64,000 nt of DNA, from contig RSEF01000003.1 in the NCBI GenBank assembly GCA_003993805.1, positions 63,843,346 to 63,907,345 on the forward strand, written 5' to 3'. Position numbers and translations under genes: made by a program. The DNA comes from Himantopus leucocephalus (taxonomy: Eukaryota > Chordata > Aves > Charadriiformes > Recurvirostridae). Numbering within the stretch: position 1 is the stretch's first letter; each line of letters begins with the position of its first letter. Positions 13,255 through 26,154 of this stretch are shown in pieces. The notes under the pieces were generated by a model. That model was not told where the DNA came from and searched no databases. It saw only the letters and a list, made by a program, of their open reading frames with translations.

Positions 13255-13432
13255 GACAAAGCACTACTCATCTGGGCTGAATTTTAAGCATGACGTTAAC
13301 TGTGTTTAGCTCTGCTTGCTATCAGTGGGGCTTACAATGGGTTTTAAATATTTCACTGAATAGGGATGGATTCAAGCAGGTGCTTATTGTTAAGCATGCA
13401 CATAAGCACCTGACTGATTCAGGACCTAAGAG
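13255..13432. repeat. Ancient foldback (MITE-like) repeat relic with an 11-bp perfect hairpin
   Basis: Within this segment CAGGTGCTTAT (13377-13387) is the exact reverse complement of ATAAGCACCTG (13402-13412), with a 14-base loop. The segment also holds TTAAGCATG words and ends in CTGATTCAGGACCTAAG. The order resembles a very old amniote repeat with alternating 'TTAAGCA.GTGCTTAAGT' and 'CATTGACTTCAATGG' palindromic blocks, which I recognise but cannot name. A similar block occurs at 26155-26235. Foldback structure suggests a non-autonomous DNA transposon, but that is inference. Confidence 0.5.
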
Positions 13433-14207
13433 AGATAAATAGAGAGAGTTACAGAGCAGCTGGTATCTTTGCCTTCCTATCAGTGCAATTTCCATTCAGT
13501 GAGCAGGTGAAGAGGGAAAGGAATCAGAAAAGAGAAAAAATAGATTAAATTAAAGAAGGGAGACAAATAGGTGTTGGTTGGGTCATGGGCATGTTTGGAG
13601 TGACACATGGAGTCCTTTTGACAGATCTCCTTGTATGGATGTGTCCTTTCTGAGGGGCAGGCTATCTTACGGTTGTGAACGATAGCCTAATAGAAGGATC
13701 ATCAGGATAAGTGCAATCTTATTCATAGTTCATAAACTAGCAGAGCAGAAGCTCCTGGTCTTCTGATTTATGTCAGCTTTGAGACCAAGCCAGAAAACCT
13801 GTTATTATGGAGCAACTTTGTATGTATGTGCATGCACGCGGTGTCTGTGTATGCAAAACCCGTCATTGTCAGACACAATAATGGCATTTTACTGGAAAGA
13901 AATTAAACTTCCCTTGTCTTTTGGGGTTTTGATTCATCTTCGAGAGGCAAAACTGAGGGGGCTGCTGCCACCTCAGCTTCACTGACTTATGACTGAAGCT
14001 TATTTTATTGTAGATTTTGTTTTCTTACACATTCAGATGACAACATGGTTGAGAAGGGAGAGAGCAAGAGTGACATCCAGAATTCCTGGGTTTTCTTAAG
14101 GATTATGTAGTTCGTCTGTTGTTTGATCTCTCTCAAACAATCCTGGGTTTCCTTTTTACCTATAAAATGAGAATAGTGATCCTTCTCTACCTACCTAAGA
14201 GGCCCCA
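13433..14207. other. Non-coding stretch, nothing recognised
   Basis: Ordinary AT-rich sequence between the foldback relic and the CR1 copy. I see no exon or RNA gene. Confidence 0.5.
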
Positions 14208-14208
14208 G

Positions 14209-14390
14209 AGAATCACAGAATGGTTTGGTTTGGAAGGGACCATCCAAGACCATCTAGTCCAAAACCCCTGCCATGGGCAGGGACATCTTTCGCTAGATCA
14301 CATTGCTAAAAGCCCCATCCAACCTGACTTTGAACACTTCCAATGATGGGACATCCACAGCTTCTCTGAGCATCCTGTTCCCGCATTGCA
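14209..14390 (-). mobile_element. CR1 LINE 3'-end fragment
   Basis: Read on the minus strand, the fragment ends in the CR1 3' tail (ATTCTGTGATTC, at 14209-14222 of the plus strand). Before this come the blocks usual for avian CR1 3' regions: GGAAGGGACC, CATCTAGTCC, CCCCTGCCATGGGCAGGGACA and AAGCCCCATCCAACCTG. CR1 elements are LINEs, typically 5'-truncated, that spread by reverse transcription. This copy is short and carries scattered substitutions, so it is an old dead insertion. The right-hand boundary is approximate. Confidence 0.93.
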
Positions 14391-14527
14391 CATATGTGTA
14401 ATTTTGAGGTTTTTCTGCGGCTCTAGGATAGTAATGGTAGCTCTGTATTGAATTATCACTTCTCCCTTCTCTGGATGGGAGTTTATTTCACACACACATA
14501 CACCATTCAGTTCATGCTCTTATCTGT

Positions 14528-14759
14528 TGGAAATATTTAGCCCTCTTATGATACCCAACCCAATTCAAAGAAATCAATTCATTCAGGCTTGTGAAGACAA
14601 TGATACTGCAGAAGGAAAATAAATGAGTAATGGATGCTTAGTNGTGGAAATATTTAGCCCTCTTATGATACCCAACCCGATTCAAAGAAATCAATTCATT
14701 CAGGCTTGTGAAGAAAATGATACTGCAGAAGGAAAATAAATGAGTAATGGATGCTTAGT
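14528..14759. repeat. 115-bp near-perfect duplication around a gap base
   Basis: The segment 14528-14642 recurs at 14645-14759 with two substitutions in 115 bases. An N at 14643 lies at the junction. The pattern matches two overlapping contig ends left unmerged, so the second copy is probably an assembly artefact. Confidence 0.9.
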
Positions 14760-14783
14760 CTATTGGATGANTCTATCGGATGA
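14759..14783. repeat. 12-bp duplication around a second gap base
   Basis: TCTATTGGATGA (14759-14770), N at 14771, then TCTATCGGATGA (14772-14783). The copies differ at one position. This repeats the unmerged-overlap pattern of the neighbouring joint. Confidence 0.85.
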
Positions 14784-17700
14784 CGAAAAGCTAAAGTGTT
14801 TTAAACACTGATTTATTACCACTGAGACTAGTAATGGGATTTAGGGGCAGGAAGGACTGAAGCTTCTGAGTTAGTTCATTTTCTTGCTGACACTTCCATT
14901 TTTCTGGTTGAAGGCCCAAGGTTTGCATCAGTCGGTTAAAGTGGACAGTGTCTGTAAGGCACAGCAGACAGGCTGTAGGACAGCTACGTAAAAACTGCAG
15001 CCTGTAGAGACCCACATTCTGCCGCTATCCAAAGACAGACTAAAGGTAGCATGAAAGTTCCTCGGACTGAAGACTAGATCAAGAGAAAACAGAATGGAGG
15101 GTAAGAAAACAATGAAGTGAGAGCAGTGAGCACGACGGGCAGGGACATCTGCAGAGCCGCCTCTGCAGTCCCGATTTGCAGAGGGTAATCATGGCAAACT
15201 TTTAGTTCATCCTCATGCAATTAAGATCTGCTGCAACAGACATTGTTTTTGGTTTTCTTGGAGCTGTTCCAACCTTCAGAGACCAGCCTGGTAGCATCTC
15301 ACATGCGTTTGATACAGTGTGGGAATGCCTGAGTCTCAGGGAAAAGAGAGCATGAATCCTGGGCTAAATTTGAAAGAGAAGCACTTTGCTAGCACAGATA
15401 TAGCTGCTGTAGCTTCCCCTGGTAAACTGCCCTTTCAGGAGCAGGTCTTCTTTCAGATCCTCTGCGGAGGTAAATGCAGAGATTTTCTGGCATTACTCTG
15501 TCTTCTGTAGAAGGTTTCAAAAGTGCAGACGAGCACTGAACCATTTTACAGCCCTGACTGTCCCAGCACATTGACAAAGATTAGCGATGCTTTTCTGGCC
15601 TTTCTTTAGGTCGAGAACAGTCTCCTTTGTGGCCCTGACACTGTTCAGTAGATCTAGGGGAGACATCCACCCAAACTCGAGCTCGGCACAGGGATTTGGC
15701 AAAAGCAGCAGGGACACAGATGCCTGAAAGTTGAAGACTCCCATTGTTGTCTGACTCTTTATCTGCTGTTTAAGAAATGATGCAGTTACAAAGTATTTGT
15801 ATGTTGATGGTAACCTTCAAAAGCAGAGACTATATGAAATATTCAACTTTGTCATTACTTACTGCAGTAAAATGCAGTGAAAGTGCCCAATTCCCCTCTA
15901 AGCTCCTCATCCCTTCATTGTGCCTTCCTCACCATCCTGCGAAGCACAACAAATTAACAGCTGAAAGGGTTAGATCATAATAATGTCCCAGTGGAGAAAT
16001 TCCTAAAGCAGTCAGTCACATTAGTGTAGCTTCCTGGGCTCAAGCATGGGATGCTGCCTACTGCAAATACCATTTTCTTATACTTACTTGACACATGCAA
16101 AATGAAGTGCTAGACAACATGCTTAGCTACACTAAATGGATTTCATTGAATAACATCAACTTTTACCCCCCTTTGCTTTCATTATTTCCCTACCAAAGTC
16201 ATTATACATAGGAATGGATTATTATTTTGCAAGTAGGAACCAGAGAAAAATCTTTTGGAAAATGTTGTCTTTCCCCAATTTATTTAACTGAGTTTTGCTT
16301 TTGGATAGAGGGCTTTGGGCTAGGAACTGTCAGTGAGCATACACAGAGGAACATATTTTTGTGTTCCTCTCTCCCGTGAAATGTGCAGGAGTCATTACCA
16401 AGAGGCACGCAAGGAGAGCTGGTCCCACTGGGAGGTACCACAGGGCGGCTTCCTTCTGGGCTCACTGCTGCTCCTTCGAGGTTCTTATGCCCAAAACCCT
16501 GTTCTCAGCGATGGCTCAGAAGTAAAACACTTACAAGTCAGGAAACGCGTTATTAAGTTTTACTTGTCAGCTTTAAGTCTGATGCTGGTGTTGCTGCCTT
16601 AAAGCACGCTCCTCCTTCTTGCCATTGCTTTAATTGTTTTATAGTCAATGGATCTGAAAACAGCAGTCAGGCCATCAGGGACCATAACCGCTGCTGCTAC
16701 ACCAAAATCAATGAAACTTTGTTGGTTTACCCCACTGGAGCTTTGGGTCATCTCTTGCGTTTGTCCCAAGCCAGCCAGGTCTCTGGGTTTCTATATCCAT
16801 CCTGAACTGGCAGCGCGTGGCGGACGTCTGATGTCTGAAGTGCAGTGCATCCAGTGCAGTGCCTCGCAAACCGAGCCCCTGGAGAGGTACGTTCGTCTGA
16901 CAAACATAATATTTGGTATCTGCTAACAAAGAGACTCACTAGAACAGACTGGCCACTTAGGCAGACAAAATATAAGAGATTGTGTTCAATGTACTGTATA
17001 CTGGAGTGCCTTTTTCAGCATATATCCTATTAAATTAACTGGAAATGAGTGTTCATCAGTCTCTAAGGGAAGGAGCCTGGAGCCTTTTCTTTTCTCTTCA
17101 CATCAGACATTCATCAGGCCTTTGATCTTACTGCTCGTGACTACATTGGCTTACAGAAAAGGTCAGAAAACAGCTCTGCAAATACAAGTTGGATTTCCAA
17201 GGGCCAAATCCTTTAGTCCTTAGGTGGGAATTTTTCAATAAAATAATAGTCAAATTCAGCAGGTCAATCTTATTCTTTTTATTCAGTCAGTGCTGTTGGG
17301 GTCGTGTGGAGACTTTAAATTCACCATTGCTTCTCTCTAAAAGCAGGATGAATTCAGAATCAGGGTAAAGTTGTCTTATTTTTGCATGCTTAAAACCTTC
17401 AGCTCTTTCCTCTTACTTGAGGCATCCTCTTCAAGAAAATTCACGCTGGTGACTGCCAGATATTCTTCCAGTTTTTGGCAAAGAGCTGAGGATTTGCTTT
17501 ATGGAAACTGTCTGGCCTCAGAAATCCTTTCGAATGCTTCTTGGTACTTCTGGTGGACAATGAATCTCTCCTCTGCTTTGGTGACAAGAATATAGATACA
17601 TCTCGAGCCATTTGCTGTGACTCCATTTGCTTGTAAACACGGAGACAAAGTTCGAGTTTGGCTTTGTTGAAGTGTCTCATTTTAGTGCCTTTTGTTATAT

Positions 17701-19250
17701 GATGCTGTACTATACATAACAGTACTTGGAACAAACCAGACAGTTTTTGTCATAGAATTCTGCTCTGAGGTAGGTGAATCTGAGACAGGGGAATCTCGAC
17801 TATGCACTTCGTTGTTGAATTCGGTGGCAGAGAACTTCTGCAGAAAGCAGCCCAGCCCTCCTACTTTCTTTCTCCAATTCGTATTTCTAAAATAGATTAA
17901 AAGTAAACTCCTGAACCCAGGCTCTGGAGAGAAGCTGAATGCCTTGTTTGCAATCTGCGTGTCCCCAGTATGGGGAGGGAGAGCCATCAGGCTCCCTGGC
18001 AGATGACACCTCCTGCAGTTATGCCACCATAAAGGGGCCCTTCTTGTGCCTTGGAAGCTTTTCCAAGTGATAAATGGTGCTTTTCTGTCTCTCCATATCC
18101 ATCAAAACCTCTTAATGAGTTTGATCGCACTCTGAAAGTGTACCCTTGCCATAGGAGTGAATTAACACCGAGGGGAAAAGTCAGTTTTCTACTAATTCAC
18201 ATCATTTTTTTTTTCAGTTGTCACATTATCTCCTCAGCTTTAAAATCCCTAATGCTCTGGGTATAAGCTACTGATTAATGACATAAACGTTCAGAATTCA
18301 TTGATGCACTTGTATAAAGCATGAAAAATGCAAGGAAAATCAGACCATCTACAGAGCTTCGCTACTCTACCCTTGAGTCTCTGCGGTGACCTGCACAAGC
18401 AGATGTACTCTGTGGCATGTCACGGGTAAGTTAACAAGGCTGAGAGATTTCAAGTGAAAGTTTGTCACAAAGCTGAAGGAAGAACACTGTAGTGCCAACT
18501 CCTTCGTTCAAAGTGAGGGCAATCTAGCCCAGTTTCCTTTAGCAAATACAATCCTGGTGATACAGCACAAGGAAGGTTGGCTGAAGGTTTGCTCTGAAGA
18601 TCCACAGAGCCTTCAGAGCAACCCTGAAATACTTCCAGAGCAAATCCTCTGGCAAATGCATATTTGCATAAACTTTTGCAATGTTTTTTTCTTCTCACTA
18701 ACTTCTTGCATGCAGAAATCTGCCTAAATCTTTGCAGAAAGCAAATCTAAGGGAATGCAAGCACCGAAACAAGCACTTCTTCCAAGGGAAGAGAGCAGCA
18801 CTTCCCAGACTCCAGCCAGAAGCAAAGTGTAAAAGCATAAAGTCCAGGTTTTTGCCTGCGTCCTCCACAGTTAATACTCAGAACAGCATCCAGACTGTGA
18901 GCCACTGCAGGCCACCCTATTGCTGGGCTATACTGCTTTTGTCGGAAAAGAAAACTGAAGGGCAGTGGTACTTGGTCCCCTTATCAGATGCCTCATGGTT
19001 AAACAGCCCTGTCTTGCTTAACTGCTCTAAATTATACTTCTCTTCTGTCACTCTGACTAATGGGCACTGCGGCCATTATTTTCATTTTAAACTAGATCCA
19101 AACTCAAGTCTCCATAGATGAATAAATGAATTAATTTATTTTATTGCAGTACTCAGTCCTCAATAAAATGTCAGAGGTAAAGTGGGATTATTTTTTTTTT
19201 TTTAATGTTCTCGGGTAGGAATATTCTGGGCATGTGCTGTACGCATGCTT
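14784..19250. other. Non-coding stretch, no gene recognised
   Basis: No exon, RNA gene or clear mobile element. Frames are at most about 100 codons and are mirrored on both strands. Confidence 0.55.
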
Positions 19251-19254
19251 CCTG

Positions 19255-19355
19255 GGGAAATTAATTATTGTTATTTTATTATCATTACCATTTAACACTT
19301 GTATGGTGTTTTACATCTTCAAAGCACTTTGCAAACATTTAGCTAATTAATTAAA
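19255..19355. repeat. Ancient L2/MIR-like repeat relic
   Basis: A run of ATT/TTA triplets is followed by GTATGGTGTTTTACATCTTC, AAAGCACTTTGCAAACATTTAG and CTAATTAATTAA. This word order is typical of a very old vertebrate interspersed repeat seen as L2/MIR-like fragments. Two further relics at 43.4 and 57.3 kb share the CAAAGCAC..GCAAAC/GAGCATT word. The family assignment is by memory. Confidence 0.45.
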
Positions 19356-22300
19356 GTGCATTTCATGCAAACTGTTCCATTTCCATCTGGATTTACAATC
19401 AGCCCTCCTTTATGGTGATATTATGTCACACATAAACTAAACCAAAATAAAAAGCCGGTTGTAGCTAGGAGCAGTAGCTTGCATGGAGCAGTGGGAGGTG
19501 GGAAGTAATGATGCCTCTACAGCTGTCGCCCTCGGCTGGGGTCCTGGCGGCTGCCGTACCGCTCGCTGCTCTGGACAGCCCTTAACACCAAGAGACCTGC
19601 TGCTCGCAGCGAGATGCACACCCAGCGCAAGATTTAGAGGCAACCCAGTGGCCTTATTTCAGAGGAGACTTTTGGAAGTGTTGACGGCCGCCTGTTGTTA
19701 ACAGCGTTCCTCCGTCCTGTTTTCATCATGGGATTGACAGCACTTATTTCAGCCTTACCTCAAGTCGGAGTGATGGCAATGTCATCCTCTAAACATCTCT
19801 GTCCTGGAGATGAAGATAACATTCATCGCAAAGACTTTTTTACCCCTGTTAGAGTTCAATGAGGCTTGAAAGACACTGAGTGCGAGTGACTAAATGGGAA
19901 CATTGCTTTTGACAATGTGGCATTGGGGAACCTGTGGCTTGTTGGTCAGCCTTCTCCAGGGCCACGTGACAGCTCTGGCTCTGCCTGCCAGCCCGTCTGT
20001 CTCCCACATCAAGCCATTAAAGGCAGAAATGTGCTCAGCCATTTGGATGAGTGGAGGAGACCCAATCCTCGCTGCCCTCGGAAATGCCTTTGCTGGCTCA
20101 CAAAGGGCCAGTCCTGGATACCTCCAGAAGAGGCTTTGCCAGTGACTTTGAAATTCTCTACAGCATTTACTAAACAACCGGTCTAATCCCCAGAAGTACC
20201 AGATACAATTCAGTAGATGCAAATGGGGTCCTAAAATTGAGGAGCTCCCCCTGTCTCAAATAAATGGGGCCAGAGCCATTACTCAACAGCCTAGACTAAG
20301 GACATCTTGGTTTAACTGGCTTCTTGCTTCAGCACCAGCTGAAGTATAGTGTATATACTATACGTGTATAGTAGATATATTATATATACACACAATGTGT
20401 TACATGTGGAAAATAAGAGGTCTGGACAGCCATAACATCAAGAACTGCAGAGAACTGATGTGAGGATGAAAAGACAGCAGGAAAAAATCCATAGCTGGCA
20501 GAACTCAGGAATTTTAAAATATATTAAGACCAAAAGAAAGTTTAACACTCCAGATGACTACTAGATTTGTGCATGTGCGTGGTTTGGAGAAAATATTAGA
20601 AAGAACAAGCGTCAAAATGCCAAAAAAAAAAATCAATTTGAACACAAGATGCAAACTTTTAAACAGGAAGAATAATTAAGCAGCAGAATAATTTAGTGTC
20701 ACAGATCTTCCATGGTCTTTAAAACAAGACTGGATGCTCCATCAGAAGTTTTGCGTCACCAAACAGCAGCTTGCACCTTCAGTTCAGCTTATCTGGATGA
20801 AGTTGAGAGATGTCTGACACCAGAAGCTTGACAAGAATATATGATGTCTGTTGTCCTTGAACTCTGTGAATAGCGTAGCTTAGGACACCTTTCACGTAGA
20901 AACTGATGTAAAACCAGCACTGGTGGGAGGCTTGCTCAGCTGGCAGAAGGACAGAGCACCGCTCCGGATCAGCAGTGTCCGGGGCTTTGCCAGGCTCGTG
21001 CTGCATCCAGGGGCTCCAGCTCCTGTGGGCAGGCGTTAAACTCGCAGGGGTGAGCATTTCTAGGGAAACAGCAGCGTTGGGAAGGGGTAATCTGGAGCAG
21101 TCAAGGAAGAGGAGAAAAGGAACCAGCAACCTTGTAAAGATAACCCAGAGGAAGAAGAAAAGACTTCACCAAAGAGGAAAACAAAACATTTTGATCTTTT
21201 TTGTCAGATTTTTTTAATAGTGAGAAACTGATTTTCCTGCAAAGACATTTTAATTGCTTTTTCCTATTCTGTATTAAGCTGAAATTTTGGCAGTCAACGA
21301 CCAGTATTTTCCAGCTGAAAATTAAAATAGTCTCGTTTGCGACTCCAATTGTTTTTTAGGAACACGCTCAGACTTTGAAGGAAAACATAGATATGTCTTT
21401 AACAGGTTTCCCTCAAGTGAAAACAAACTTTCTCTTAAAAAAAAAAAAAAAAAGGTTTTAATGAAAAACCTTGATTGCTGTAAGATTCTGTACAGTCACA
21501 GTAACTTCAGAAGAACAGTAAATTGTGTCTATAATACTTTAAAGCGATCCTGCTTCTCTCCTTGTGTCACTTCTATTAGGCTATGTGGTCATACCCAGTA
21601 AAACTGCGGCTGGCAGTAATTTAACTATAGCCCCAAGTCCATGAAAATCCTGACCTTTCTCTTAAGCTAGAGCAGAACCATTTTTGACCCCTGGTGCAGT
21701 CGATGGTATCTAAGCTTTCCTTTGCAACCTGTTAAGCATGTATAAGATCTAAGAGGAGAGAACTAGGGCGAACGAGATCTCAAAACAACCAGAAGCTCAT
21801 GGCTGTGTTTGCTTTTTGAATTCTAACACAGAAATTGTAATCTTAAATTCTAATGCACATTTTCCTTGAAGGGAAGAGGGATCAGGTGAAAGTTAGCTAT
21901 GAATAGGCATTTTCTGCATCAGGGCTGCATTCTAAAGGGAAGCCTCCCCCTCCTTCTAATGATGCCTTTTGGCTCTTTAGTTTTTATCTGTGTTGGTTTT
22001 CCACTTTGATGATCATTTCTAAATTGTTGCTTATTATTGTAATATCTGTTCTTTGCAGAACGCTTCAAGCAAGATGTTTTAAAATACAATGCATAGATAC
22101 TGGTGTAACTACTACTGATAATCTCTACCACGCCTGCAAGAACTTTCCCAGGCTGGGAAGCGAGGTAATCCCAATGCTCCTGCAAAAGAAGGAATTCAGA
22201 GATTTTCTTCTCTGAATATTTTTGACTGCAGGAAAGTCTATGACTGAACTTTTATGTCTGCATAGGACAAAGCAGAATTCCTCACACTAAGACCTGTAAC

Positions 22301-24865
22301 TGGCTCCAAGGTCCACACAGAACCACAGCCTTCGGTCCTGGAGAACCACAGCAGTTCCAAGGTGGGTGGCAGCCCTGGAAGTTAAAGGCGCTCTGTAGAG
22401 CTCCACAGTTTCGCTGGGTTTTCCATGCAACACATGGGGTGCAAGAACAATTTATCTTCTGTCCATTCCCTCTTCAACCCTACTGACAACTGAGCATCTA
22501 ATCCTGGTAGGTGGCACCAAACCACCATACACTGACTATTGCCCTCAAGATCATCTACATGTGCAAACCATGGTCCAGACTGAGTTTCCTTTCCCCCAAG
22601 GAGAGATGGGCTCCTCCTTCTACCAGAACAGCCGTCAGGATTAGTCATGAAAGAAATTGTTCGGCAATATAATTCATATTTGGCTGCTGGGTGCTGGGGT
22701 TTCAAAATCTGGCCCCCAGTGGATTACTTTCCTAAGCACAGGAGGGAAAGCTATGCATGGATTATCTCTTGGCAAACACTGGCTTTAGCTAGAGAAATCA
22801 AAGGGGAAGATATTTTAGAAATTATTTTCTTTTCCCCTCTGTGCCTGGCTGCTTTCTTGCTCTCCTGAGACTCAATTTCTATAGCTGAGCTTCAATTTTC
22901 AGCTCTGTGCCACCTCTCTGAACTAAAGATTGAATTTAGTGTGATAGAATCACTGAAGAGAGATTGACCCATCAAGTTCAGATCTTGCTCCATGTTCATG
23001 CTTCATCCTGCTTGTGTGTTTTGGGGTAGCTTGATAGTCGAAATGCCTGGCAAATTTTCAGATTGTCAAAGCACAGTCCAAGAGAGTGCTTGCTCCTTCT
23101 CCCTCCTTTTCCTTCTTCTAAAGTCAGAGTCCAGCTAAGGTATTCCTTGTGCATGCTGTCCCATTGTGTAAGCGATCCTAACAAAGAGGTCTTATTTTTC
23201 CCCAAAAACATCGTATCTTCCCGAACTGTTGGTATCAGCCTGCCTACCTGGGAGGGGCAACTCTGCAGCCTTGAGGTTGCAGCAGGTTTGGGGGGACAGC
23301 TCTAGGTAGAGACAGAAGCACCAACATGATCTTCTACTTTGTCCCCATCCCTTTGCTTCACCAGCTTTTTGTTTTTTTCTTGAATGCCAGATTGAACAGT
23401 ACACATACCTTGCTCACATTTGGCCACTCTCTAAACTGATGGGGGAGGCAGTAGATGACGATTTCAGTGTCCCACACTCTACTTTTATGTAATGAGCAGA
23501 GGTCACATGAGAACAGTCTTCAGTGGCCGGTGCCATGGCTGGCTGGGATCAGCTTTACAGACCTACCTATCAAGGCACCCTTTGAAAAAGGGACTTTGTA
23601 AATCATTCCATCATCACCATCTTGAGAGCGCTCACACATCCTGACCACAGGGCAGGAGCACGGCAGCTCAGGCTATGCAAAATGTCTTTATTCACGGGGT
23701 TATTTTCATTTCTTTAGGCTGCCAATATCCTGTAACGTTTCAACAGCCAAAGAACTATTTGTTCTTGGGCATCATTTTCTGAACAGGGAATTTGTCAAGT
23801 ACATTTGCATGGTTTAATTTCAGTGACTTTGTGTTTGTTTGTTTAAGCCCTGATCCCCTCCAGCTTTTGAAAAGTCACTTTTTCCCCACATTTGGTAAAG
23901 GCTGATTTCTTCCATCCCTCAAAGAAAACCTGATGAAGCTTAAAATGAACCTTCCTTTTCAGTCCAAAACAAACAAACAAAGTCCGTGTCCTTCCGTGCT
24001 CAGATGCCTACCGCATTCTTGGAAGCAGGCCTGTTGGTTAGCTCTCGCTCAGGCCGGCTGCCTTTCCTCCTCCAGCACACGGTGAGCGCAGGCACAATAT
24101 TTTTGGGGCTGGCACAAACAGGCTTCCTGGCAGGACTTCTTGGTGATAGATGAGGAAAAAAAAAAATAAATAAACACACATGAATTTATAAAACCTCTTT
24201 CCTGCCACTTTTTGTCTGGTGTTTGGATTATCCTGGGTTTAAGAGTCTGGATTGCAGCTTTTCCTGTTGCTGGGATGCTAATAATAGCTCTGTTATATGT
24301 TGATTCTCTGGTGTCTAATAAGGAATGTAGGTTCAGTTCTAGTATCAGCCTGAACATAAATACAGATGCTTTTCTACTTGCTGGCCCATTTCCTTCTGGG
24401 AACTTAATATCTTTCAGCATATTCACATGTCTGGTTCAAATCAGCCAGCAGACACCACGATTTTTAGGGAGCCACAGGCAAAGAGACAGACAGTCGCATA
24501 CATGGTGTGGATCCCCTAAACTTCACTTTCTCGGGTACGCTGGCTCAAAGCCATCTTCCTTTGTCCGGCTGCAGATTCACCCAGGCCTGCAAGAGTTCTG
24601 TTAATCAAGACTTGGCCATCGCTGTTACATTTGGTGACATCTTCTGCTCTCTTACCTGTAAACTACAGTAACCCACCAGTCGTTGCCCTTTTCCACTGCA
24701 GCTGTGGGGACGAAAGGCTGTGGTTAAACCACCTCGCTTCTGCCCATCTGAAATCAGATCTTCCAACGCATCGTCTTCTTAAAAAGAAAAGAGCAAGAAC
24801 GTCTGGGTTTCTCTTCCTTTGGTCTGTGTTTCTAATTCACTCTTAAAACAGCAGCAAATCCCACC
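19356..24865. other. Non-coding stretch with a small GC-rich patch and an AT palindromic tract
   Basis: No supported gene. A GC-rich patch with scattered CpG lies at about 19510-19700. An alternating TA/TG tract with short inverted repeats (AGTATA 20343-20348 against TATACT 20354-20359) lies at 20343-20400. A poly(A) run lies near 21437-21453. Frames up to 130 codons are chance-like. Confidence 0.55.
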
Positions 24866-24869
24866 CTCC

Positions 24870-25330
24870 TCAGCCCCTGGGCCCCAGAGGAGCAGAACGC
24901 TGTTAATTAATTCTAATGAACATCAGACAGGCAGCTCCTCTCTCTCTGCATTGGGACAGGGGTTACTTTTATCTCCATCATTTTCCTTCCTTGATCCGAT
25001 TTCCCCCCAGCTAAATTAAATCTCCGTCCTCTGTTTCAATTGATTTTTCCTTTCTTGCTCTCTTTTTTAACTGAAATAAGTTTACATAAATGTAAAAGTA
25101 ACAAGACAAGGTCTTGGAACAGACACATCAGCTGTCTAATGTGGCCCAGGCTGTTGTAAATCAATAGTAGTGTAGTTTAATTTGTATTTTCATAACTCAT
25201 TCTGTTCCCCCTCCCCTCTTCCCCCCTAACCCTGAAAGCAGAGTTTTATTTAAATGTCACCAGGTCCTGGGAGACTTGGATGGAGCTGCCTGGCCCATTG
25301 GACCATTCATTTGATGTAAGAGCTATGAAA
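24870..25330. promoter_or_regulatory. Candidate conserved non-coding element (enhancer-like block)
   Basis: The block is AT-rich, lacks repeats, and is dense in homeodomain-type cores: TTAATTAATTCTAATGA near 24902, TAAATTAAA near 25012, CAATTGATTTTT near 25038 and AGTTTAATTTG near 25175. Its texture resembles deeply conserved vertebrate non-coding elements. Conservation cannot be measured from one sequence, so this is an impression. Confidence 0.35.
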
Positions 25331-25894
25331 GACTCAGATTTATGTCACAGAAGCGATATTTCTTGCATTAGCTATTTATGGATATACACATCTTTGCATT
25401 TCTTAACAGTAAATAAAATAAATAACAGGCACTGAAAGCCTGGCAGCATGACAGGGACCTTTATAGGATGCAAAACAAGGAAGAAATTAAAAGCAGAGAG
25501 AGTAAATAAGTCTGTGGACAGGACTTCTGACACTTGTATGGGTAATTGCTGCACTCTGTGCTTTACAGTCGTCATCATATCTGTGTGGGGTCAGAGGGAG
25601 TAGATGTCCTCCAGAGAGAATGAGGTTCTTGCTGTAGCATGAGAGCAGCCTTGCATGGGAATAACATGGGAAATAGAGAACTAATGGCACCTTTGGTTAT
25701 GAAAGCTATTTCTTATGTTCACCTAATAAACTTGGAAAGTCTTGGCCTCGTGTAAACAAATGTGATGGCTGTCAACAGCAAACTGGCTTAACTATTTGAA
25801 AAAAGCTTTGGGGTTTATGGGTGATGAAGGGCAATATTTGTATCTATGTGGATGAAAAGGTAATGCGACCAACTTTTTGGATTGTGGGCAAAAT

Positions 25895-25990
25895 CCAAAA
25901 GTATTTACACTGGCTGTGGTGTAAAATTCAGAGAAGGCCAAGGAAAACCCCATTGACTTGTGAGGCTCCTTGAAGAAGGGCACAGCAAAA
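25895..25990. repeat. Possible foldback repeat relic (TTTACAC / GTGTAAA arms)
   Basis: TTTACAC (25904-25910) pairs with GTGTAAA (25919-25925), followed by ATTCAGAG and CCCCATTGACTTG. The words and their order resemble the ancient foldback family also suspected at 8.0, 13.3 and 26.2 kb. The match is short and diverged. Confidence 0.35.
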
Positions 25991-26154
25991 CTACTCAGCT
26001 CTACAATTTGGCCCTCTTTGCATACAGCACCAGTGGTGCGTGGGAAGCTGTGATGGAGGGCAACGATTTGTGTTAGTTTGCCCTAGGTGATCTGATTGCT
26101 CCTGGCTTTCTGATCGTCCTTGAGCTCCCAGATTTACTAGGGTAATAAGGTTCC

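Noticed and set aside
22920..22990. GATAGAATCACTGAAG...GACCCATCAAGTTCAG, CR1-tail-like words
   Set aside because: Only a few short words match and the rest of a CR1 3' region does not follow. It could be a very decayed fragment but is not supportable.
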